Position numbers and translations under genes: made by a program. The notes under the pieces were generated by a model. It was not told the DNA's origin, did no database searches, and was given only the letters and a program-made list of their open reading frames with translations. A stretch of DNA of 11,516 nucleotides from Lachnospiraceae bacterium UBA7160 (GTDB taxonomy: Bacteria > Bacillota > Clostridia > Lachnospirales > Lachnospiraceae): contig DKWE01000003.1 in assembly GCA_002491565.1 (NCBI GenBank), positions 18,565 to 30,080 on the forward strand, in the 5' to 3' direction. This document shows, piece after piece, positions 5,316 to 10,235 of this stretch (the first letter of the stretch is position 1; every line of letters begins with the position of its first letter).

Positions 5316-7934
5316 GCTGTAGCTCTGCGCAGCATACACAGAACGGCTAAGCCCGGCACATGCGTCCAGGCTATCGCCACTTCCCTCTGCCTCACCGAAG
5401 CCCTCCTCGGAAAGCTCTGTCTCAAAAAATACCTCCAGCTCAGCAGGTACGTCGGACGCCTCCATTGACAGAACCATCTCTTCCGTCTGACCGGACAGAA
5501 GGCCGGCTGTCGTGGCTTTTCCGGAATTTGAAGCGGAGGACGTCTTCTTCTCCGTCTTTGCTTTTTTCTTCACCGTCACCTTTACTTCGATCTTTTTGCT
5601 GCCAGAGATAACCTTAATCGTCGCCTTCCCTGCCTTTTTCGCTGTGATAACACCGCTGCTGGAAATCGCCGCCACATTCCGATCGGAAGATGCATAAGTA
5701 ATCTTCTGCTGGCTTGTCACAGGTGACAGAATCGGCTTAAGCTTTTTCGTCTTTCCAACAGAAATCGTCAGTGCCGTCTCCACCCCGGTAATCTTCGTCG
5801 TGCAGACTGTCCCGGCCTTCACCGTCACCTTAAATGACTTTTTCTTTCCGCTCTTCAGGGTTACAGTAACCGTTGCCGTCCCTGCTTTTTTCTGCGCAGT
5901 CAGCTTTCCTGTTTTCCCCGCGTCCTTCTGCACCTTTACAATTGAAGTATCACTGGACTTCCAGCTCTTAACGCTGTCCCCCTTTGCCAGACTTGTCACC
6001 TTCACCTTTGATGTTACCTGGCCTTTTTGCAGAACAATCGAGGATACGTTCAGAGCAATCGTCGCAGCAAGCTTCGTACCAGGATTATTCACCTGAATCT
6101 TTTTGCCGCAGCGGGAACACACCCCCGTCATTGTCCCGTCCTTCAGCGCTGTCGCATCCTTATTATCCTTATAGACATAACAATGCCCGGCAGGATCCCG
6201 CAGTGTATTGGTCGCCTCCCCGCAGTTGACACATACCGCAGTCTTAGAGCCATCCCTGTAGCAGGTGGCTTTTCCATCCTTCACATACTCCACAAACTTG
6301 TGACCAATGCGGTTGAGACACTCCTGCTTCACTGCCGGACAAATACCGCACTTATACTGGATAACCCCATCCTCTTCACAGGTCGCCTCGATTCGCGCGG
6401 TCAGCACCCAGTTATGTGTGTGTCCGGCATAGGAAGATCCGTAATCCACTGCCGCAAGCTGTGGTACTGCAAAGCTCTTCGAATAGTAGGTAGAGGAGAA
6501 GTTGCGGTAGAGGATCCGTTCTTCCCCAATTGTAAGCGGATTCTCCACACCGTAATCCGGATTGTGGAAGCCGTATCCGGAACTTCCTTTCAGGAAGTAA
6601 TCATAAACTACTCCGACCTCTCCCTCCTGGTCATCCCAGGTTGCATCGATCAAATACCAGCTCCCGTCTACACGGACATAATTCCACATATGTCCTTCCC
6701 AGACGCCATTTCCTGATGTTGCAAGGCCCGGCACTAATACACACTCAATTCCATTACGGTCACATAAGATTTTAAATGTTTTTGCGTACCCCTCGCAGAC
6801 AACCGTGCCATACAGCAGAGCCCCGCCTGCTGACCAGGCATGCTCATTTGTTGTATAGGTCAGAAATCCACATAGATAATTGTGAATCCAGGCCAGCTTC
6901 TCCTCTGTGCTCTGCACCCCGGAAGCCGCAAGATTGCTGCAGATCGACTGAAGCTTTGCTTCAAACCGAGACTGTTCCTCCTCGGAATGCGCATTTGGAT
7001 ACTCCTCTGTCGGTGTAAAGACCATCTCGCGAATCCGCGCCTGATCTGTCTGGCTGTTCAGCTCGATCGACCAGGTAAATGACAAATCACCCAGCCAGTA
7101 TACTTCCGGGTAATCGTAGACAAATGCATCGTACGCCATCTGCGCATAACTTAAAATCTGCTCCTGTATCTCATTCTGGTAAATCTCATTGCTGTCCAGA
7201 TTCCATTCAAGCTCCCCTTCGTCATTCGTAAATGAAGTCACAGAAAAGAGCAGCGGTTCTTCCAGATAAACTGTGAAAGGCGCAAGTATTTTCCGATCTT
7301 TCAGCTGAACAACCATCTGCTGATAGACTGCCGCCGCATTCCCGGAAAGCTGCTCTCCATAGGAATTGCCATATTCATTCTCTGAAAGCATCGCCATTCT
7401 TGCCATTTCCATCCGGGCATCCGACGCGCGTCCAGAGTGCGAAAGCGTGACGGCAGGTGCTTCAACCACAGCTTCAAATGCAGCTGACATCCCTGTCTCC
7501 TCGGTCAGAAGCCCTTCCGGCTCTTCTGCCTCCTCCGCTGACACAAGAAATTCCTCCGTCTGCAAAGGCTCCGGTTCGTCCGTTTCAGACTCCGTCTGCA
7601 GAGGACTCTGTCCCTCTGTATTTTGCCCGTTTTGCAACTGTTCTCCCTGCCCTGTTTCGCCCTGTGGCCGGCCCTCTTCTTCTGGCAGGCCTTCTGTCTC
7701 TGAACAGTCCTGCCAGTCGGACAGCTCTCCGTTCACTTCTTCGATCTGAATGAGCGGATCCGTCAGAATGTCTTCCTGGAACTGTGCTCCATTCCCTGAG
7801 AAATCCGTTCCAGAGTATACTTCCTCTTCGAGTATCTCAGCAGGACAGCTGATCTCCTCCGCAAGCACATAGCTGCCAAAAGAATGAAAGGCAAGCAAAG
7901 CTGCCATACTAAATGTCAGTAATTTCCGCCTCAA
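3654..7934 (-). CDS. Secreted double transglutaminase-like protein with Cys-repeat and Big2 domains
   Basis: A 1426-residue exported protein. Translation starts at TTG 7934: AAAGGAG sits 6 bases upstream, and the next residues form a signal peptide (RRKLLTFSMAALLAFHSFGS, cleavage predicted after VLA, residue 25). The open frame extends upstream to 8123, but that part overlaps a promoter. Order: acidic Glu/Gln-rich linker (about 26-180); transglutaminase-like domain 1 (187-482) with Cys380, His415, Asp430; three Cys-rich repeats (503-617); two Big2 Ig-like domains (620-707, 712-789); acidic/Ser linker (790-872); transglutaminase-like domain 2 (875-1172) with Cys1073, His1108, Asp1124; two Cys repeats (1180-1257); two Big2 domains (1260-1343, 1348-1426). 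Both Cys-His-Asp triads are intact (VCEGYAKTFK, GHMWNYVR, WYL-D-TWDDQ), so both domains could be active as peptidase or crosslinking enzymes. There is no LPXTG signal or terminal membrane helix; how it is retained is unclear. Substrate unknown. Confidence 0.9.
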   Translation of the reverse strand: MRRKLLTFSMAALLAFHSFGSYVLAEEISCPAEILEEEVYSGTDFSGNGAQFQEDILTDPLIQIEEVNGELSDWQDCSETEGLPEEEGRPQGETGQGEQLQNGQNTEGQSPLQTESETDEPEPLQTEEFLVSAEEAEEPEGLLTEETGMSAAFEAVVEAPAVTLSHSGRASDARMEMARMAMLSENEYGNSYGEQLSGNAAAVYQQMVVQLKDRKILAPFTVYLEEPLLFSVTSFTNDEGELEWNLDSNEIYQNEIQEQILSYAQMAYDAFVYDYPEVYWLGDLSFTWSIELNSQTDQARIREMVFTPTEEYPNAHSEEEQSRFEAKLQSICSNLAASGVQSTEEKLAWIHNYLCGFLTYTTNEHAWSAGGALLYGTVVCEGYAKTFKILCDRNGIECVLVPGLATSGNGVWEGHMWNYVRVDGSWYLIDATWDDQEGEVGVVYDYFLKGSSGYGFHNPDYGVENPLTIGEERILYRNFSSTYYSKSFAVPQLAAVDYGSSYAGHTHNWVLTARIEATCEEDGVIQYKCGICPAVKQECLNRIGHKFVEYVKDGKATCYRDGSKTAVCVNCGEATNTLRDPAGHCYVYKDNKDATALKDGTMTGVCSRCGKKIQVNNPGTKLAATIALNVSSIVLQKGQVTSKVKVTSLAKGDSVKSWKSSDTSIVKVQKDAGKTGKLTAQKKAGTATVTVTLKSGKKKSFKVTVKAGTVCTTKITGVETALTISVGKTKKLKPILSPVTSQQKITYASSDRNVAAISSSGVITAKKAGKATIKVISGSKKIEVKVTVKKKAKTEKKTSSASNSGKATTAGLLSGQTEEMVLSMEASDVPAELEVFFETELSEEGFGEAEGSGDSLDACAGLSRSVYAAQSYSGSYGAQLEGYALAAYKAMKKEYLEKRKSTEITIELSNPISYQVVRTKKKNGTFSDWSPADADAYEREVKAALAYMVQASYDAFLYDAPEVFWLGGLTYGWNVRYTSVQNATEGTAAIYSVKLTPKERYANASKEIAAFDAAADAAAAEIARKLPANASRYDTVKAIHDEVCARATYASGQAKPYAWSASGVLLKDGVVVCEGYAKTFKVLCGRLGIESVLIPGGARKADGSIEGHMWNYVRMEDGGWYLVDTTWDDQRDHCSERYLLVGSGDRGINAVIAQERTLYNVFSGAEYTKAFVLPVLASSHCHRLTNYQVLQAATCTQAGKEAAVCSRDGCGKKEVLSIPALGHAFTAYSYNQDATCIKDGTKTAVCDRCRKAKDTVTAKGTKLKPTISLNVKSIVLKTGQSTSAVKVSGLAKGDKVSSWKSSKTSVVKVSSKGKITAQKKAGSATVTVTLKSGLKAKIKVKVQKNAVKTTSITGIPKTLELKKGSSAQLSAVISPVTSLEKVTYTTSNKKIATVSTKGKIKAIKKGTAVITVKSGSKSVTCKIKVS
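5568..7376 (-). repeat. First copy of the intragenic module (TG-Cys-Big2-Big2)
   Basis: This is the N-terminal copy of the tandem duplication. It encodes a transglutaminase-like domain starting near YGNSYGEQLSGNAAAVYQ, three Cys-rich repeats and two Big2 domains ending in KVTVKKKAK. The matching second-copy start is SYGAQLEGYALAAYK. The copies are joined by an acidic and Ser/Thr-rich linker encoded at 5316-5567. Similarity is clear at protein level and diverged at DNA level, so the duplication is not very recent. Confidence 0.85.
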
Positions 7935-7953
7935 GCCGTTCTCCTTTCCCTGC

Positions 7954-8063
7954 CCGTCCACTTCGATCCTGTCTGGGAAACCCAGGCTTAACAGCGAAGG
8001 ACGGCGCCTGCAACCGCAGGTATGTATGTTCACACAACAAGCTCTAAGCCTCAATCTCAGAGC
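7954..8063 (-). promoter_or_regulatory. Structured 5' leader of the transglutaminase gene (three hairpins)
   Basis: Three adjacent inverted repeats fill the leader just upstream of the ribosome binding site. Hairpin A (8041-8063) has an 8-bp stem GCTCTAAG / CTCAGAGC with one G-U pair as minus-strand RNA. Hairpin B (8007-8020) is CCTGC / GCAGG around a 4-base loop. Hairpin C (7954-8004) is a long nested stem: CCGTCC/GGACGG, TTCG/CGAA, CTGT/ACAG and CTGGG/CCCAG around an AAA loop. Hairpin C ends 6 bases before the AAAGGAG, so it could affect translation of this TTG-started gene. I compared it by eye with c-di-GMP-I, c-di-GMP-II, THF, cobalamin and SAM riboswitch landmarks and saw no match. Confidence 0.55.
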
Positions 8064-8075
8064 AGATTCTATTCG

Positions 8076-8104
8076 ATAAAAACTGTAGCAGATTACTCTG
8101 TCAA
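8076..8104 (-). promoter_or_regulatory. Candidate downstream promoter (P2) of the transglutaminase gene
   Basis: On the minus strand a perfect -35 TTGACA (8099-8104) stands 17 bases from a weak -10 TTTTAT (8076-8081). Transcription would start near 8069, just before hairpin A of the leader. It is the weaker of two candidates because of the poor -10. Confidence 0.4.
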
Positions 8105-8118
8105 TAAGGAATACGTTT

Positions 8119-8148
8119 ATCATACCACATTCTGTAGCAATCTGTACA
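8119..8148 (-). promoter_or_regulatory. Candidate upstream promoter (P1, extended -10) of the transglutaminase gene
   Basis: On the minus strand TGTACA (8143-8148) lies 18 bases from TATGAT (8119-8124), which is directly preceded by TGG, giving an extended -10 (TGnTATGAT). Transcription would start near 8112, giving a leader of roughly 178 bases. The -10 overlaps the most upstream in-frame ATG of the large gene (8123), which is why that ATG is not taken as the start. Confidence 0.55.
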
Positions 8149-8335
8149 GAAATTTTTCATAAAAAATTGATTTCCTTCCGTCTGCAAGGTTCCAATTCAG
8201 ACAGCCGGTCAGGAAATAGTTCTACAGCAGCCGGTAAAACTGCAATCTCTGAGGACAAGAAGTATGTCTGACCCGCATAAATCCGTTTTCTGCATAATAC
8301 AATATATAAAATTTTAACACCTATGGAGCGATTCC

Positions 8336-8932
8336 ATGAACAATTCTCCGAAAATTGTTGTAATCAAACTGCGTGAGCTCCTTTACACGCTGCTGCTGCT
8401 CTTTCTTGCCATCCTGCTGATCATCTGCTTGGTCCTGATGTTTATGCCTGGCAAAAAAAAGGCCGACAGCCCTGAGGCCATCGCAGGACAAGAGCAGCAT
8501 TCCGGCCAGGAACAGGCTGCCCAAAAACAGCCGGCAGCCAGTGAGCCCGCACAAGGGCAGCCGGCCTCCCAGCCAGGGCAGACTGTGCTGCAGGAACAGG
8601 GGGCAGTGACAAGTGTAAGCTCTCAGACCGTCTCCGGCAGCGCGTCATATACGCCCGGAATCTACACTGCTCCGGTTGTTCTTGGCGACTACTCAGCGGA
8701 GGTCGAAGTGACGCTGGATGCAGACCGCATCAAATCCATCCGGCTTGTCAATCTGAGTGAAACTGCAGCTGCCGCTTACCCTCTGGTTTCCCCCTCGCTT
8801 GACCACCTTGCCGCACAGATTCTCCAGACGCAGACGCTCGAAGGCCTCTCCTGCCCCAGTGAAAACAAGTATACCTCTCAGCTTCTCCTGTCCGCAATCG
8901 GCGAAGCTGTCAGTCAGGCACGCCAGCCGTAG
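8336..8932 (+). CDS. Membrane-anchored protein with degenerate FMN-binding-like domain
   Basis: The only plus-strand gene, 198 residues. A short basic N-terminus (KIVVIKLREL) is followed by one strong membrane helix (about 16-37) and then GKKKAD, which suggests a signal-anchor. The bulk is probably outside, but the positive charges on both flanks leave topology open. Residues 40-103 are a flexible Gln/Ala/Pro/Ser linker. Residues 104-196 fold-match, by pattern, the FMN_bind family: YTPGIYTAPVVLGDYSAEVE strand pattern, then VTLDADRIKSIRLVN, then a final helix after ENKYTSQLLLSAIGEAV. In canonical FMN_bind proteins that site reads SGAT-x-TS and its Thr carries the flavin. Here it is SCPSENKYTS, so flavin attachment is doubtful. 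GGAG lies 7 bases before the ATG. Function unknown; the family link is inference from pattern memory. Confidence 0.8.
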   Translation: MNNSPKIVVIKLRELLYTLLLLFLAILLIICLVLMFMPGKKKADSPEAIAGQEQHSGQEQAAQKQPAASEPAQGQPASQPGQTVLQEQGAVTSVSSQTVSGSASYTPGIYTAPVVLGDYSAEVEVTLDADRIKSIRLVNLSETAAAAYPLVSPSLDHLAAQILQTQTLEGLSCPSENKYTSQLLLSAIGEAVSQARQP

Positions 8933-9050
8933 TATGCCCCGGAACAGTTCCTGATGGTGCCTCAGGCTGTGGGGAGACGCCGCCTGCGGCATGTTTCCGG
9001 TTCGCAAAATACCCCATGCGGCTTCCGGAAGTCTGGCAATGCCCTCATAA
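8933..9050. other. Short palindrome-rich gap after the FMN_bind-like gene
   Basis: No gene is seen. The segment holds three short inverted repeats: GGAACAGTTCC (8941-8951), GCCGC-CT-GCGGC (8979-8990) and CTTCCGGAAG (9022-9031). The outer CCGGAACA (8939-8946) can also pair with TGTTTCCGG (8992-9000) with one bulge. They may add to the end structure of the plus-strand transcript or be the remains of a small palindromic repeat. Confidence 0.4.
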
Positions 9051-9052
9051 AA

Positions 9053-9091
9053 AACTGCCGCCGGAAAGTTCTCTGCTTTCCTGCGGCAGTT
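9053..9091. terminator. Bidirectional terminator between convergent genes
   Basis: AACTGCCGC / GCGGCAGTT (9053-9061 with 9083-9091) is extended across one C-T mismatch by GGAAAG / CTTTCC (9063-9068 with 9076-9081) around a 7-base loop. Read on the minus strand the stem is followed by a run of six T (from the plus-strand AAAAAA), an excellent terminator for the transporter gene whose stop codon is 18 bases away. Read on the plus strand it is followed by TTTT, so it can also stop the FMN_bind-like transcript. Confidence 0.9.
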
Positions 9092-9108
9092 TTGGCATTG
9101 CTGCCTGA

Positions 9109-9885
9109 TTATTCTTTTGTCTTCGCAATCAGGAAATACGGAAGTGCGACACAGACAATGCCTCCGATCATATTGCCGATCGTCACAATGGCCAGGTTGT
9201 ACAGGAAACCACTCATAGCGATTCCAGTCACGCCATTCGGATTCAGAAGACCGATGGTCAGGAAGGTCATGTTCGCCACGCTATGTTCAAAGCCGCAGGT
9301 CACGAAGGTTACTACGCAGCAGAAATTCAACGCAATCTTTGCCCCTTCTGACTTCAGCTTTGCACCGCACCAGATCGCGATGCAGACACAGATATTACAG
9401 AAAATTGCCTTTGCCAGTAAGTTCATCGGCGTACCGCCCATCTTGGATGCGGCCGTATTCGCCAGGAACGTTCCGATGTCTCCGGCAGCCGGGATACCGG
9501 TCAGTGTGAAGAGCAATGCGGTCAATACCGAACCGATCAGGTTGCCGATCCAGCAGATCACCCACAGCTTTGCTGCCTCCCCCCAGGTCACTGTCTTCTT
9601 CAGTGCGCCGACTGCCATCACAAAGTTATTTCCTGTGAACAGCTCTGCCCCTGCCATGGTCACAAAGCAGAGACCAACGGAGAATACCAGGCCGTTCATC
9701 AGCTTCGTTGCGTATGAGCCGCCCGCTGTAAATACACCGCCGACTGTACCCATAATGATGCAGCCGAGGCCAATGTAAAGGCCAGCCAGCACCGACATCA
9801 GCATATAGCCCAGAAAATTCTTTTCCAGAAGATTCAATTTCGCTTTCGCAGTATTGCCAACTGCAGTGATTTCATCTTTAAACAT
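9109..9885 (-). CDS. Formate/nitrite transporter family channel, probably for formate
   Basis: FNT proteins are pentameric aquaporin-like channels that move formate, nitrite or hydrosulfide across the cytoplasmic membrane. The 258-residue length and six hydrophobic helices fit. Family landmarks are MSVLAGLYIGLG (30-41), the AGAELFTGNN omega-loop region (78-87), CWIGNLIGSVLTALL (111-125), FCNICVCIAIW (162-172), and the pore signature CGFEHSVANM with Glu200 and His201 (197-206), followed by IGNMIGG (236-242). The conserved pore His is present. AGGAGG sits 7 bases before the ATG. The gene directly follows fhs on the same strand, which favours formate as substrate (FocA/FdhC-like) over nitrite or hydrosulfide; sequence alone does not settle this, so no symbol is given. 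A strong terminator follows. Whether it shares a transcript with fhs is unclear because of the 350-base structured gap. Confidence 0.93.
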   Translation of the reverse strand: MFKDEITAVGNTAKAKLNLLEKNFLGYMLMSVLAGLYIGLGCIIMGTVGGVFTAGGSYATKLMNGLVFSVGLCFVTMAGAELFTGNNFVMAVGALKKTVTWGEAAKLWVICWIGNLIGSVLTALLFTLTGIPAAGDIGTFLANTAASKMGGTPMNLLAKAIFCNICVCIAIWCGAKLKSEGAKIALNFCCVVTFVTCGFEHSVANMTFLTIGLLNPNGVTGIAMSGFLYNLAIVTIGNMIGGIVCVALPYFLIAKTKE

Positions 9886-10235
9886 CTGTCTGCCTCCTGT
9901 CTTTCAATACACGTTTCTCTCTTAGCGTCCTTCCGTCTGCCCATCATGACGAACTGTATCTGTTCAATACCCTCTCAAGCCTTGCAGGATCGTGGCTGCT
10001 GAACAGTTACGACGAACTCACCTTGTGCGTAATCAAGGCTGCCGCACCAGTACGCTTCTGCAATGCGGCAGCCCACTTTCTCATCCTGGCCAGATCCCCC
10101 CGGCTGCGAATTTCTCAGGATACGCTGTTTAAAGCGTTTCCCGCAGTGGATTTGCGTTGGGAAGCAACAGCTTCCCCTGCAAATCCTTGTACGCTCGCCG
10201 GGAGTCTAAGGAAACACGGACTCAATCAATGTTTC
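9886..10235 (-). other. Structured intergenic region between fhs and the formate channel gene
   Basis: No gene is seen in these 350 bases, but it is full of inverted repeats. CTGTTCA / TGAACAG (9960-9966 with 10000-10006) forms one stem. GGCTGCCGCA / TGCGGCAGCC (10037-10046 with 10064-10073) forms a perfect 10-bp stem with a 17-base loop. A possible three-way junction lies at 10097-10204 (listed separately). The 8-base direct repeat GACGAACT occurs at 9948-9955 and 10011-10018, flanking the first stem. No clear promoter with good spacing was found on the minus strand. The stems lack T tracts, so they do not look like ordinary terminators. Confidence 0.55.
10097..10204 (-). ncRNA. Candidate three-way-junction RNA downstream of fhs
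   Basis: As minus-strand RNA the ends 10198-10204 and 10097-10103 pair over 7 bp (CUCCCGG with CCGGGGG, one U-G pair). Inside are two neighbouring stems. The first is GGATTTGC / GCAAATCC (10148-10155 with 10179-10186) capped by GGGAAGC / GCTTCCC (10159-10165 with 10170-10176) on a 4-base loop. The second is CTGCG / CGCAG (10104-10108 with 10142-10146) with ACGCT / AGCGT (10122-10126 with 10133-10137) inside. Only one base separates the two inner stems. It could be a riboswitch, an attenuator or a 3' element of fhs. No match to the THF riboswitch, SRP RNA, tmRNA or 6S landmarks was recognised. Confidence 0.45.

Larger units (their letters stand above)
7935..8335. other. Divergent control region between the transglutaminase gene and the FMN_bind-like gene
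   Basis: No gene is seen in these 401 bases. The left part holds the leader hairpins and two minus-strand promoters described separately. The right part (about 8150-8335) holds an 8-base direct repeat CAGCCGGT (8202-8209 and 8228-8235) and a 7-bp inverted repeat TCAGACA / TGTCTGA (8197-8203 with 8265-8271). A weak plus-strand promoter candidate follows: CTGACC (8268-8273), 19 bases, then CATAAT (8293-8298), in AT-rich DNA. These repeats could be operator sites, but nothing identifies a regulator. Confidence 0.4.

Noticed and set aside
3654..7934. Sortase (LPXTG) anchoring of the large secreted protein
   Set aside because: The protein ends directly after the last Big2 domain (ITVKSGSKSVTCKIKVS) with no LPXTG motif, hydrophobic helix or basic tail.
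7935..8112. Cyclic-di-GMP riboswitch in the leader of the transglutaminase gene
   Set aside because: The conserved class I segments (such as GGGCAAACC and ACGCAAAGCC) and the class II core were looked for by eye and not found.
8150..8180. AT-rich near-palindrome AATTTTTCATAAAAAATT as a terminator or operator
   Set aside because: It lies upstream of both divergent promoters with no gene ending into it, and simple A/T runs make such matches likely by chance.
8954..9778. 274-codon plus-strand frame opposite the FNT channel gene
   Set aside because: Antisense to a clear FNT channel, with no domain and no start signals; it also runs through the bidirectional terminator.
9886..10235. THF riboswitch between fhs and the channel gene
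   Set aside because: The conserved GGAGAGUAG-type start and matching 3' segments are absent; the stems present have a different arrangement.
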